DNA of 64,000 nt from an uncultured Poribacteria bacterium (GTDB lineage Bacteria; Poribacteria; WGA-4E; WGA-3G). The notes beneath the pieces were generated by a model. That model was not told the origin of the DNA. It did not search any database and saw only the letters and a list, made by a program, of their open reading frames with translations. The DNA lies in the NCBI GenBank assembly GCA_951828385.1, contig OX639973.1, positions 4,207,200-4,271,199 on the forward strand, written 5' to 3'. This document shows positions 33,512 to 42,858 of the stretch, one piece after another (within the stretch, counting starts at the first letter, position 1; every line of letters begins with the position of its first letter). The position numbers were made by a program, and so were the translations under genes.

Positions 33512-34870
33512 TTACGTGAAAAAAGGTTGTGTTTCGCCTTCTTGGAAGGACTGCTCAAGCCACGGATCCTTGGTTTTCTGTCTAAACTCAATGACTTTTC
33601 GGCGCATCTCGTTGGCGATGTCTTGTAACGCTGGTACGTCAATAAGGTTCTGCGATTCCGCAGGATCGTTCTGGATATCAAACAGTGCCTCGCGGCTCTG
33701 TTGTAGAAACTCGGTGCGCTGCCGTTCACCGAGTTGCTGGACGTTGTCGTCGCGTACGGCTGTCCATGAGATTGAACGGAATAGGTCGCTTGGGAGTGGT
33801 GTCTCTAATTGATACGCCAGATTACGGACGTATTTATACCGTCTGCCGCGTAACACGCGATACGGGTAGTAGTTCGTCACCTCATGGAAGCAGTGGGAAA
33901 AATAGGTTTCCTCCCATTCACCGTTGCCCGGATGCGCGCTATCATCTTCAAGGATGGAGAGGATAGACCTGCCCGGAAGCGCGTCGGCTCCGTCGGGGTG
34001 TGTAACACCACACCAATCCAACATCGTTGGGCAGAAATCTACCCAGTTGACGAGTGCCTGATTATGGAAGCCGCGTTTCTGTTGCATAGGACTGGAAATC
34101 AACAGTGGGCAGTGGTGTCCGCTATCAAAGCTGGATGCCTTCGCGCCGGGAAAGGGCATTGCATGATCAGTAGTGACAAAAACGAGGGTTTCGTCTGCGC
34201 GTCCAGAAGCGTCAAGCGCCTCTAAAACTGCGCCGACGACGGCATCCCAGCGTGAAACGCTTTCGTAGTAATCTGCGAGATCCTCGCGAACCGCTGGTAC
34301 ATCCGGTAGGAAATTCGGTACAATGATTTCATCCGGCGTATATGGATTGGATTCGATGCCTGGATGTGTTCGGTCGTTTCCGAATCCCTTACCTGCACGA
34401 TGGGGATAAGAGCTGCCGATATGGAGATAAAAGGGTGTCTCTGCGTTCTCGTTGAGGAATTCTGTAACCCTCGCAGCCATATCCGCGGGGCTTCGTGGAT
34501 TAACTTTGGGTTCAAAATCGAAGGGATAAACACTCTTCGGTTCGACGTGTTTCTTTCCGAGGCACGCCGTGGCGAATCCGTGTGCTTTCAGGATTTTTGG
34601 TACGGATTGCATATATTCATGCGTACGAAACCCGTGTATGCCGTGGCAGTGTCCGTATTGCCCATGTGTGTGGCTGTGTTGTCCAGTGAGTATACATGCA
34701 CGGCTCACGGCGCACGAAGGACTTGTACAGAATGCGTGGTCAAAGACGACACCGCGTTCGGCAAAGGCATCAATGTTTGGTGTTCGGATAACGTCATTTC
34801 CGTAACACTTTGCGATACGGCTCCAATCATCAGCGATGACGAACATTACGTTTTTGTATGAATTGTTCAT
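33512..34870 (-). CDS. Sulfatase, heparan N-sulfatase (SGSH)-like, with variant active-site motif
   Basis: A 452-residue type I sulfatase, apparently without a signal peptide. Metal ligands are expected at D14-D15 (IADDW) and D235-H236 (TTDHAMP). GKKHVEPKSVYPFDF (about 105-119) and the GQYGHCHGIHGF stretch (about 70-81) resemble N-sulfoglucosamine sulfohydrolase. The formylglycine site reads C53-A-V-S-R57, with valine in place of the proline of C-x-P-x-R. It may remove sulfate from sugars or other esters. Lack of a signal suggests it acts inside the cell or uses an unrecognised export route. Confidence 0.9.
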   Translation of the reverse strand: MNNSYKNVMFVIADDWSRIAKCYGNDVIRTPNIDAFAERGVVFDHAFCTSPSCAVSRACILTGQHSHTHGQYGHCHGIHGFRTHEYMQSVPKILKAHGFATACLGKKHVEPKSVYPFDFEPKVNPRSPADMAARVTEFLNENAETPFYLHIGSSYPHRAGKGFGNDRTHPGIESNPYTPDEIIVPNFLPDVPAVREDLADYYESVSRWDAVVGAVLEALDASGRADETLVFVTTDHAMPFPGAKASSFDSGHHCPLLISSPMQQKRGFHNQALVNWVDFCPTMLDWCGVTHPDGADALPGRSILSILEDDSAHPGNGEWEETYFSHCFHEVTNYYPYRVLRGRRYKYVRNLAYQLETPLPSDLFRSISWTAVRDDNVQQLGERQRTEFLQQSREALFDIQNDPAESQNLIDVPALQDIANEMRRKVIEFRQKTKDPWLEQSFQEGETQPFFT

Positions 34871-34940
34871 GATTTTCCTATATTATAAAGGTTTTTCATT
34901 TTCGTTCAACACAACCTACACGCTAATAGAAAAGACTTAA

Positions 34941-35507
34941 CTACTCAAAAAGTTGTGAGACCGGACAGGTAAACCCTGGCACGACATCCTCACCGGTGAG
35001 TGTGTCTTCAAATGTGAGCAGCGCGATGTCTCTTTCGGAACGATATACTGTAACCGTTTTAGAACGGGGATCCAGGACCCAGACAAGGCGCGTTCCGGCG
35101 TTCAGATAGGTAAACGCTTTGTCGGCGACATGCCACTGAACGTCTGTCGGTGAAACCACCTCAATCGCCAAATCGGGCGGTATCGGGAAACCTGTGTTTT
35201 CGTCTCCATCCAACCGGGAAGTTGACACGAATGCAACATCTGGCTTCAGGCCCCGTTCGCCCACCTGAAAAGTTGCCTCTACATGTACCTCCCCTAACTG
35301 ATTCTCACGTACATGCCGGTCCAAATGCCGGATAACGTTAACACTAATCTTACTATGTATTCTTGTTGGTGGCGACATCGGCACTAATTCTCCTTTAACG
35401 TATTCATATCCGTCTACATCGTTCTCAAGAAATTCTGCCAACGTCATGGAGACTTCTTCCGGTGCGCGAATACCTTGCGCGACTTCGTGGCGTTCTTGTT
35501 GTGTCAT
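34941..35507 (-). CDS. Uma2 family (DUF820) endonuclease-fold protein
   Basis: A 188-residue protein of the Uma2/DUF820 group, a PD-(D/E)XK-like fold. Family features are YEYVKGELVPMSPPTRIHS (about 34-52), LKPDVAFVS (about 92-100) and PPDLAIEVVSPTD (about 109-121), which supply the acidic residues of the putative nuclease site. LDPRSKTVTVYR is near 145-156. Members occur in many copies in some phyla, and their role is unknown. It lies alone between the sulfatase and the VWA protein. Confidence 0.88.
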   Translation of the reverse strand: MTQQERHEVAQGIRAPEEVSMTLAEFLENDVDGYEYVKGELVPMSPPTRIHSKISVNVIRHLDRHVRENQLGEVHVEATFQVGERGLKPDVAFVSTSRLDGDENTGFPIPPDLAIEVVSPTDVQWHVADKAFTYLNAGTRLVWVLDPRSKTVTVYRSERDIALLTFEDTLTGEDVVPGFTCPVSQLFE

Positions 35508-35587
35508 GCTTTTAATCCTCTTTTGATGTCTTATAGCGAATTTCTGATATGAATCATTGTAATATTTAATTCAGAAATAATCAGACT

Positions 35588-37984
35588 TTACACAAGACCG
35601 CTCCGTTTTCTTAGGAACCATTCAAATCCGAGTAGTGCGATCACAGCACCAAAAATGAGCGGAATATCCCAGATGTCAACATCCGTAATTTTTGAGGTTG
35701 CGCTTTCGACGAGTGGGATCTGGTTCACGAGTTGGGCTGCCTCCTCCATGGCATAGTACTTTCCGCCACTCACTTCCGCGAGTGTTTTGAGAAGCGGGAC
35801 GTTGAGTTCAGCGTTACTGAATTCGGCGTAGGACGCTTTCACCTCAAAAAGGGTCTGTTGTTCGCCGAGGCTTTCGCTAGCGAGGGTACCGGTAGCGGTG
35901 ACAGTGTATTCGCCATATTGGTTCGGGATAAAACGTGCCGTGTAGAGTCCATCTTCACCGAGGACCTGCTCAAGTTTTAACTCTTTGCGCTTACCTGCTT
36001 CATCGACGACGATGGCTCGGATTTTCGCGTTGTTCGTTGATTGGAATTGTTGATCTGTAGCCGTAACCTCAATCACGACAGGTTCTTTCAATGTATAGGC
36101 TGTTTTTGCGATATCAAGTTTAATGTGTTCTTTGGGTGCGGTTGTCAACCATCTGGCGGTCTGTCGCCAGAAGCGTTCATGACTATCATCTTCAGGGGAG
36201 TCCTTGAGCATTTGCCATCGCCATGACGTATGTGGCGTAAAAACCATCACGCGTCCGGCGTTATAATTATGAGTTGCGATGAGAATACGATTTCCAAATT
36301 CATTTCGGTCGGTTGGATGTTCCGCTAAAACGAGTGCACCTGCTTTGGCACGCTTGACTTTACTATAACCTACGAGCGGTTTGAGATCCGTCCAACGTTT
36401 CATATTCTCGATAGGGGTATCCGCCAACGCCATCAAATTTTCGGCCTTTCCTTCTGATGTCAGTTGCAACTTATATCCTTTGCTTCCGGTCGGGGATCGA
36501 GACCCTGTGGTTAATCTGGTACGTCGTCTCGGTGTTAGCGGCGTTGGCGGGGATCCGAGTTCTGTTTCTACTGGGAGACATTGTGCAATAGGTGTGTTAA
36601 TATAGGATCCAGTGAGTTCATGGTTCCCCAAAGAGCTTGAACCGCCTAACATCAGCAATCCACCGCCACGGGTGCGGACGAACTCAAGTGTATTTTCCAG
36701 CTGTGTGGCTGTAAATTGAGAGGCATCTACGTTCCCTAAAATAATGGCATCAAAGTCGAAGAGCGTCTCCTTATCATCTGGGTAAAACCCGAAGTCGTGC
36801 GATGTTGCGGTGCGGGTGCCGAGATAGTGTCTGCCGTCATCGGAGAAACTTGTTAATATTCGATCAGTGAGTTGGATGTTGGGATCCTTTTTCAGCGTCC
36901 GTTTTATGAAGCCAAATTCAGCGCGCGGCTTGCCGTCAACAAACAGGATTTTCACACGTTTGGTCGGGGCAACCTTCAGCAGAAATGTTTTTGTGTTGTT
37001 CTGTGGTACCGCTTCTGTTTCTTCCAAAGCTGCATGCACCTCAAATTTTTGGGTGCCGGCTTGGCGGGGGGTAAACTTAAGCAACACGCGTTTTGTTTTT
37101 ACGTTAGAGATTGTGTCTGTTGGACCGATTTGCGGTATCCAAGAAGAACCTTCATCCATATCAACAGGTTCTGTTTTCAGAATCCGTCCATTGCTTGTTA
37201 ACTGGAGGTTCACCTTTTTGCCGTTAAATCCTTTTCGTTGGACGGTAGCCCATATTTCGACAGGAAAATCTTCTTCTGCCGTGCGAGGAACATCGAGTTT
37301 GACGATTTCGAGGTCCGGATTGCCTTCTTCAGAACCGACACCAACAGTGTGAATAGGCAGTTTCCGTTCCCGGATTTGCATCGCGAATTTCGCGATGTCA
37401 GTGCCACTTCTATCTACACCATCAGTTAAAAGGACAGCACCAGAGAGAGGGATGCCTTGTAGGTCATCAAGTGCTTCGTTTAATGCTTGCGGGATGTCTG
37501 TGCTTTCACCTTCTGCACTCGTCAATGCTTCATCAGAGATACGTTTGGCGGTAGTGTCAAACGCAAAGAGTCGCACTTTGAATTTGGTATTCAGTTTTTC
37601 AAGGAGCCCCTCGTTTTCAGCAAAGAGCAGGTCATTGACGCGACGCAATCGTGGTGCTGAATCGATGGAATCGGTAATCTGCATACTCTTGGAGCGATCA
37701 ACCATTACCAATAGGTAGGAATCGTCAGGATTTGACTGATAGATCGTTAGGAACGGTTTGAGTAGGCAGAAAGCGAGCAGACAGAGTGCGACTGTCCGGA
37801 GGAAAATAAGAAAGCCGCGGAACCCACGTCTGATACGTCCTTGTGTGCTACGATATGCCCATATCGTAGCGACAATCAGTGCGACAAGCAGAACGGCAAT
37901 GAGAAGCCCTGGTAACGGTACTCCAAACGAGAAATTTCCCTCTCGAAAAACATCAATGGGGTACCTCATTATTGTTTCAAACAT
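35588..37984 (-). CDS. VWA-domain membrane protein with glutamine-amidotransferase-like region
   Basis: A 798-residue membrane protein. Two N-terminal helices (about 24-44 and 55-79) precede a von Willebrand A domain whose metal site begins VMVDRSKSM (D96-x-S98-x-S100). A CARDB-like beta section follows. Then comes an amidotransferase-like fold (FDAIILGNVDASQFTATQ, with GGGLLMLGG near 440-448). A last membrane helix lies at about 775-792 (LIFGAVIALLGFEWFL). This architecture is common next to MoxR and DUF58 genes in Planctomycetes-like bacteria, and a MoxR gene is downstream on the same strand. Confidence 0.85.
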   Translation of the reverse strand: MFETIMRYPIDVFREGNFSFGVPLPGLLIAVLLVALIVATIWAYRSTQGRIRRGFRGFLIFLRTVALCLLAFCLLKPFLTIYQSNPDDSYLLVMVDRSKSMQITDSIDSAPRLRRVNDLLFAENEGLLEKLNTKFKVRLFAFDTTAKRISDEALTSAEGESTDIPQALNEALDDLQGIPLSGAVLLTDGVDRSGTDIAKFAMQIRERKLPIHTVGVGSEEGNPDLEIVKLDVPRTAEEDFPVEIWATVQRKGFNGKKVNLQLTSNGRILKTEPVDMDEGSSWIPQIGPTDTISNVKTKRVLLKFTPRQAGTQKFEVHAALEETEAVPQNNTKTFLLKVAPTKRVKILFVDGKPRAEFGFIKRTLKKDPNIQLTDRILTSFSDDGRHYLGTRTATSHDFGFYPDDKETLFDFDAIILGNVDASQFTATQLENTLEFVRTRGGGLLMLGGSSSLGNHELTGSYINTPIAQCLPVETELGSPPTPLTPRRRTRLTTGSRSPTGSKGYKLQLTSEGKAENLMALADTPIENMKRWTDLKPLVGYSKVKRAKAGALVLAEHPTDRNEFGNRILIATHNYNAGRVMVFTPHTSWRWQMLKDSPEDDSHERFWRQTARWLTTAPKEHIKLDIAKTAYTLKEPVVIEVTATDQQFQSTNNAKIRAIVVDEAGKRKELKLEQVLGEDGLYTARFIPNQYGEYTVTATGTLASESLGEQQTLFEVKASYAEFSNAELNVPLLKTLAEVSGGKYYAMEEAAQLVNQIPLVESATSKITDVDIWDIPLIFGAVIALLGFEWFLRKRSGLV

Positions 37985-38153
37985 TTTTTAATTTATGGCC
38001 TCCTGGGCTGCGCGCCACTACGTGCCGCGCAGGTTTCCTGTTAATTCTACACATTTAAAATCGCGCAGGCTTCGCTTTACTCCAGAACGAACACAACACT
38101 CTTTTACCGAAGTACTGGCCGCCGATGGCTAATGATTAATCCCTTGATTGCTG

Positions 38154-39155
38154 TCAACTATTCTCAAGTCTTTGCACAGGGATCTTGATGCACTGACCTG
38201 TATGTGCGGATTGGTGTAATGCATCAATGACACGCATGTTTCCGAGTGCGTCCTCTATTGGCAACCGGAGCGGGGCACCGGTATCTATCGCTTGACAGAG
38301 ATCCAAAATTTCAGCGGCGTAAGGATTTACACCGCTAACGCTAAAGGTTTCACCGTTTACTGTAAAGTGTGCCTCGCCTTCTGAGTTGCCCCAGGCACTC
38401 TGAACAAAGAGTGTGCCCTCTGTGCCAGCGACTTCATAAGATTCACGCCATGTCCAACCGAAACTGCAGTCTAATTGCCCGGTAATGCCATCGCCAAAGT
38501 CTAAAGTTCCAATCAATGTTTCCCAGACGTTGTTAATCGGCTCAAATGTGCCTGTTGCCCAGACGGACTGCGGTTCTCGCCCGACGAGATAACGGATGAT
38601 GTTAATACAATAACAGCCTAAATCCATAACAGCACCGCCACCGAGGTCGCCTCTCAATCGCCAGTTCTGACGGTCTGTGAGTCCGGTTGAAAAGGTAGAA
38701 CGGGCATAGCGGACTTCCCCGATCGCGCCTTCTTCAACTTTTTGTTTCACGGCGAGCGTCAACGGGTGATGCCGATACATGAACGCTTCCATCAATAAGA
38801 TATTGGTGCGTTCTGTAACTTGAATCATCTGCTCCAACTGCGTAGTGTTAACAGTGATCGGCTTTTCAACAAGGATGCCTTTGACACCACACCGCACTGC
38901 CTCCAGTACATTTTTCAGATGGCTTGAGGGCCACGTGGCGACTACCAGAACGTCCGGTTCTTGTTTTTCCAACATCTGTCGGAGATCGTTGTAGGTGTTC
39001 TGAACGTTATATTCGGTCGCAAAACGCTTAAGCGATTCAAATTTCTCGTCGCACGCGCCTACAATTTCAATCTCCGGCAAGTTTCGCCACGCGTTGCCGT
39101 GTGCGTGAGAGATACCCCCACACCCGACAATTGCGACTCGGTATTTTTTCGCCAT
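38154..39155 (-). CDS. Gfo/Idh/MocA family oxidoreductase
   Basis: A 333-residue NAD(P)-dependent sugar or polyol dehydrogenase-type protein. The Rossmann fold opens AIVGCGGISHAHG (about 8-20). VEKPITVN holds the catalytic EKP lysine (about 97-104), and the DLGCYCINI stretch carries a later conserved motif. The ATG at 39155 has GCAAGGTAAAAATC directly upstream. It is the last of a three-oxidoreductase series on this strand, with a DapA-family aldolase at the front. The exact substrate is unknown. Confidence 0.92.
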   Translation of the reverse strand: MAKKYRVAIVGCGGISHAHGNAWRNLPEIEIVGACDEKFESLKRFATEYNVQNTYNDLRQMLEKQEPDVLVVATWPSSHLKNVLEAVRCGVKGILVEKPITVNTTQLEQMIQVTERTNILLMEAFMYRHHPLTLAVKQKVEEGAIGEVRYARSTFSTGLTDRQNWRLRGDLGGGAVMDLGCYCINIIRYLVGREPQSVWATGTFEPINNVWETLIGTLDFGDGITGQLDCSFGWTWRESYEVAGTEGTLFVQSAWGNSEGEAHFTVNGETFSVSGVNPYAAEILDLCQAIDTGAPLRLPIEDALGNMRVIDALHQSAHTGQCIKIPVQRLENS

Positions 39156-39260
39156 GATTTTTACCTTGCATCTGTCAGTAAAATGGATTCGGGGTTACAA
39201 ACCGCTCCTACAATAGATTATATTCTCAAAACAAAAGCAATGTCGTTTGAAGCCACGAAT

Positions 39261-39308
39261 GCTTCCGCTTAGCACAACTTTGCGGAAGCCCCCGAATTCA
39301 TTCGGGGG
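39261..39308. terminator. Twin hairpins between two oxidoreductase genes
   Basis: GCTTCCGC (39261-39268) pairs with GCGGAAGC (39282-39289). CCCCCGAAT (39289-39297) pairs with ATTCGGGGG (39300-39308). The two share one base and lie just beyond the stop of the upstream minus-strand gene. The second stem is strong but no T-run follows. Confidence 0.55.
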
Positions 39309-39312
39309 TCTA

Positions 39313-40284
39313 TCACAGCGAAGATATTTCTACCAACCGCTTTTCTTGCGCGGAGAGATTTGCCGCGAGCGATATTTCAAGTGTTTTGACGGCATCGCTG
39401 TACGGACTCAAAATCGGAGATGCATCCCCGCTACGGACTGCGTTCACAAAGACTTCATCGATTGTTGGTCCCGGTTCTGTTTTATCGACCCATTCGCCAT
39501 CTTCCTGGACCGAGACTCTTGATGGATTCCAATTCAAAATTTCATCTTCATACAATAAATCCAGTACATTAGCATTTGACCAGTCGCCTGCATACGCCCA
39601 AGTCGCAGTCAACGAACCGACAGCTCCACTTGCAAACTGGAGAGTGACACTATTGGCATCTGGGCAATCGGTCTCTTTAAGAAACCGATTTGCTTGCATG
39701 GCGTAGACGGTTTCTACTTCACCACACATATACCGCATCATATCGATGGTATGTGTTGCTTGTTCGACAAGTTGCCCGCCGGATTTGTTCATCTGTCGGA
39801 GCCACGCGTTCGGGTCCCCGTGTCCGGTGCTGCACCAATACTTACCGACGGCCATGTTAATTGTTCTGTCCTTCAGGATCTGCCGTGTGATTTGGGTCGA
39901 ACCGAGGTAACGGAGTTGGTAACCGACGCATGTTATTAATCCCGTTGTCATTAGTTCCTCCTCAATCATAAGGGCGATGTCCATATTGATGGCAACGGGT
40001 TTCTCCACAAAAAATGGCAAATCGCGTGCGATAACGTCAAGTTCTGGCTCCCCGTGGGCAAAAACAGGGAGACTCAGATAGACTGCATCCAAGTCATCAC
40101 GTTCAAGGAGTTCTTGGTGTGCGGTATAGGCATCCGTATTGTGTTTCTCGGCTGCGCTTTGTGCGCGTTCAGCCTGAACGTCACAGACTGCGACAACGCG
40201 CGCACCTTCGATTTCGGCTAACCGATTCATGTGCCCATTGGCATTACCACCACATCCTATAAACCCTATTTTAACTTCCTTCAT
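39313..40284 (-). CDS. Gfo/Idh/MocA family oxidoreductase
   Basis: A 323-residue oxidoreductase with GFIGCGGNANGHMNR (about 7-21) as the dinucleotide loop and FVEKPVAINMD (about 91-101) with the catalytic lysine. EQATHTIDMMRYM (about 173-185) holds the conserved His-x-x-D of the C-terminal domain. It probably oxidises or reduces a sugar derivative. A hairpin separates it from the next oxidoreductase, and a palindrome plus the GCAAGGTAA motif lies in its leader. Confidence 0.92.
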   Translation of the reverse strand: MKEVKIGFIGCGGNANGHMNRLAEIEGARVVAVCDVQAERAQSAAEKHNTDAYTAHQELLERDDLDAVYLSLPVFAHGEPELDVIARDLPFFVEKPVAINMDIALMIEEELMTTGLITCVGYQLRYLGSTQITRQILKDRTINMAVGKYWCSTGHGDPNAWLRQMNKSGGQLVEQATHTIDMMRYMCGEVETVYAMQANRFLKETDCPDANSVTLQFASGAVGSLTATWAYAGDWSNANVLDLLYEDEILNWNPSRVSVQEDGEWVDKTEPGPTIDEVFVNAVRSGDASPILSPYSDAVKTLEISLAANLSAQEKRLVEISSL

Positions 40285-40338
40285 TTGTACCTCGATTTTA
40301 TAAGAATTACGCGATTTTTCTACCTATTACCTTGCGTA

Positions 40339-40359
40339 GGCGGGGTTTTAAACCCCGCC
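40339..40359. promoter_or_regulatory. Near-continuous 21-bp palindrome upstream of an oxidoreductase gene
   Basis: Arms GGCGGGGTTT (40339-40348) and AAACCCCGCC (40350-40359) meet around a single base. It could form a hairpin or serve as a repeat or binding site. Similar GC-rich hairpins occur at 9.47 and 54.24 kb. Confidence 0.5.
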
Positions 40360-40442
40360 TGCATTTCGGGTTATTCGGGTCGCGTAAGTTTTGTTCTATA
40401 TAGATTTGACAAAATTGTTGCCGCCAAGTCGGTCCCATTTAA

Positions 40443-41654
40443 CTAACGCGCTTTGAAATTCACTTGTAGTGCTTTTTCGATATCCTCGCGCGGGTGGACA
40501 CCGAACTGTGCCTCAAAATCTCGGTCAAAAGCATCTTCTTCTGCCGGATCGGGTTCAAGTGGAAGTTGGATCGGTTGTCGATGCGTCCGGATGGATCGGT
40601 GTGCGGCAATCACCATCTCCTGATCGGCTCTACCCATTTCTCCTGTCCATAGTGGTTGTGTGTCTTCTCGAACGGCGCGTGCGATACCGTCAAGCATCGT
40701 TGCCAATGAGATCCCCGTCTCTGAAATATCCGTCCGCCGATAAGGATTTACCCACGCCACAGTGCCGCCTAAAGACTCTGGGAGTTCCACAAAGATACGT
40801 TGCAAAGTACCACTGTCACTGTATTCTCTCTGGAATTCATAAGTCTGTGCCCTTCCGCCGTTTAGCAGGTCTTCATCTGTGCAAACATTGACTGTTTCGC
40901 CGCCGGTAGCCCCCTGATTTCCGTTGGTGATAATTGTGCCGCGCTCGCCACAGGTCTCAAAACCTACGAGTTTGTTCCGTCCGAGGCATCCATTCTTATT
41001 GCCGACCATGGCGATGCCGAGTCCGCCGTTATCGAAATCTATGGCGTAAAACTCAAGGTTTTCGCGATTAAAATCTCGTTTTGCCCGGTCGACGTAGCGG
41101 GCAACAGGCATTGTATGTCCGATGCTGCTGACTGCTTTCGGGTTGGCATCCATCCGGTACCGTATCGCGGCAAGTCCGTGATAGCCGGTTGTAGAAAAGA
41201 GTCGATGGCACTTATGGACGTTTCCGATGACACCTTCCTTGATGAGTTTGTACACAAACTGTTCCACGGGAATAAACGGAAAATTTTCTGATGTCTGGAG
41301 TTTCACCTCATTTTCGGCAGCGTCGGTTATCATCAGGTCCATCAAACCGAGTGTCGGCGCGAGTCCTGTCTCCACGTTATGTGAGATACCACACCGAGAA
41401 AGATAGCAGGAAACAACATGATGCAGTGGCATAGGCACAACCACATCGCAAACATCTGGCGAGGTTTCATCAACCATTTTTCGGACATCCGTATAGGCTT
41501 TAGTGCCGACTTTTGCTGCACCCGCCTCTGCGGATCCCTGATGTGCATCACACACAGCGACTATATCGAAGGTGTCCTTTAATGTAGCGGCTGTTGATAG
41601 ATGCCCTGCGCCGCGTCTACCGTGGCCGATCAAAGCGTATTTTAGACGTGACAT
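40443..41654 (-). CDS. Gfo/Idh/MocA-like protein lacking the EKP lysine
   Basis: A 403-residue relative of the Gfo/Idh/MocA group. The dinucleotide loop is ALIGHGRRGAGH (about 7-18) and the MPLHHVVS segment (about 75-82) fits. Where the family has EKP, this protein reads HNVETGLAPTL, so the usual catalytic lysine is missing. The C-terminal domain is longer than in its neighbours. It may be a divergent enzyme or a non-catalytic relative. Its gene follows the DapA-family gene on the same strand. Confidence 0.85.
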   Translation of the reverse strand: MSRLKYALIGHGRRGAGHLSTAATLKDTFDIVAVCDAHQGSAEAGAAKVGTKAYTDVRKMVDETSPDVCDVVVPMPLHHVVSCYLSRCGISHNVETGLAPTLGLMDLMITDAAENEVKLQTSENFPFIPVEQFVYKLIKEGVIGNVHKCHRLFSTTGYHGLAAIRYRMDANPKAVSSIGHTMPVARYVDRAKRDFNRENLEFYAIDFDNGGLGIAMVGNKNGCLGRNKLVGFETCGERGTIITNGNQGATGGETVNVCTDEDLLNGGRAQTYEFQREYSDSGTLQRIFVELPESLGGTVAWVNPYRRTDISETGISLATMLDGIARAVREDTQPLWTGEMGRADQEMVIAAHRSIRTHRQPIQLPLEPDPAEEDAFDRDFEAQFGVHPREDIEKALQVNFKAR

Positions 41655-41700
41655 TCCGACCCTCCAACTCTTATAACACTCACATTGGACAGTGAGCGTG

Positions 41701-41754
41701 CATTAACTTTTAACAGCAAGTTTTCGGTTTGCAAGCTGCACCGAAAAGTTAATG
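41701..41754. repeat. Hairpin with conserved TTGCAAGCTGC loop (member a)
   Basis: TTTTCGGT (41721-41728) pairs with ACCGAAAA (41740-41747) around the 11-nt loop TTGCAAGCTGC. An outer pair CATTAACTTTT (41701-41711) and AAAAGTTAATG (41744-41754) is also perfect and would compete with the inner stem. The flank AACAGCAAG precedes the stem. It overlaps the 3' end of the aldolase gene. Confidence 0.7.
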
Positions 41755-42696
41755 AACGCACTGGTAACCGGTTGCTTCAAGGCTTGCTCGGATTTTATCT
41801 ATTTCGGCTGTGGACAATTGGCGGAGCGGTCGTCGCATTGTCATTGATGGGAATCTGCCCATCAACCAACGTGCGCACTTCATTCGCTGATGCGCGTCGC
41901 TGCTCGGTTCACCGAAGTTGTAGACGATCCGTGCCAATGAATCCACTTGACTGCGTGCTTTGCGCGCGCCAATAAGATCATCGTTGAGGGCGGCATGGAC
42001 GACATCTACCATCAGTTCCGGCACAAATCCTGCAAATCCGATGAGTGCGCCGTCACTGCCTTCAAGCAGCGATGCAAGCAGATATTCATCGTGGCAGGTC
42101 AAGATCGGGACATCCGGTGCAGCCTCTCTGAGTTGCTCGTAGTCCCATCGCCAGCGTGCCATGTCGCGGGTCCCCATTTTGATGCAGATAACTTGTGGGA
42201 TTTTCACCATCTCCAGCATCTCTTCAAGGCTATACCCTGCTTTTGTCCATGCGGGGTATTGGTGAACGATGATCGGTATATCCGCGCCTTCGGCGACATC
42301 TTGGAAGTAACCGACTGCGGTTTCAGGTGTTCTGCCGAAACGCAGCCAGTGATGTGCGGGCATTAAAAGGATGGCATCCGCGCCGGCTTCCTTCGCTGCG
42401 AGTGCGTCGTCAATTGCTGGCAGGCTCCCTTCCGCGCTAACACCGGAGACGACTTTCACCCGATCCCCAACAGCTTCAGCGGTAATCCGCGTAACTTGCT
42501 GTCTTTCATGGAGACGGAGAGACATGATTTCGCCGGTGTGTCCGTTACAGACAACGCCTTTTATCCCCGGAACACTTGCGAGTTCCTGCATGTACTGACG
42601 CAATCCGGCTTCGTCAATTGATTCATCTTCATGAAAAGGGCAGAGCGTTGCCGGAAATACACCTGCCCATGGATGGTGCTGCCAATTCAGTTTCAT
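41749..42696 (-). CDS. Dihydrodipicolinate synthase (DapA) family aldolase
   Basis: A 315-residue TIM-barrel lyase of the DapA/NanA/KdgD family. VVCNGHTGEIMSL (about 48-60) is the GxxGE pyruvate/keto-acid carboxylate site. The Schiff-base lysine is in VICIKMGT (about 170-177), and the tyrosine region is IIVHQYPAWTKAGYS. Cleavage or dehydration of a keto-sugar acid is more likely than lysine synthesis, given the three Gfo/Idh neighbours downstream. It would fit a sugar-acid catabolic operon. Confidence 0.88.
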   Translation of the reverse strand: MKLNWQHHPWAGVFPATLCPFHEDESIDEAGLRQYMQELASVPGIKGVVCNGHTGEIMSLRLHERQQVTRITAEAVGDRVKVVSGVSAEGSLPAIDDALAAKEAGADAILLMPAHHWLRFGRTPETAVGYFQDVAEGADIPIIVHQYPAWTKAGYSLEEMLEMVKIPQVICIKMGTRDMARWRWDYEQLREAAPDVPILTCHDEYLLASLLEGSDGALIGFAGFVPELMVDVVHAALNDDLIGARKARSQVDSLARIVYNFGEPSSDAHQRMKCARWLMGRFPSMTMRRPLRQLSTAEIDKIRASLEATGYQCVH

Positions 42697-42711
42697 ATTT
42701 TATTTCCTATC

Positions 42712-42797
42712 GGCTATTGGCTATCAGTTATCAGTAAGGAGAAGTCTAATTTAATCAATAACTTCTTACCGACGACCGATAACTAATAACTGACACC
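42712..42797. repeat. Short-repeat element (copy 4), inverted arrangement
   Basis: TATCAGTTATCAGTAAGGAG on the left is mirrored by CTTACCGACGACCGATAACT and AATAACTGAC on the right, and AGAAGT/ACTTCT pair at the centre. The whole block could form a long imperfect hairpin between the aldolase and ccmE genes. Confidence 0.7.
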
Positions 42798-42858
42798 TAT
42801 TCTCCTGACTGCTTTTTACTCAGAATTCCAAACGATTTTCTGACTTAATTCTATTTTA

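Noticed and set aside
34875-34909. TTGAAC/16/TATAAT promoter before the sulfatase gene
   Set aside because: The -10 box would place the start only a few bases from the ATG and inside the likely ribosome-binding site, so the match may be chance.
36867-37352. 161-codon plus-strand reading frame
   Set aside because: It is antisense to the VWA membrane protein gene, with no ribosome-binding site or family motif.
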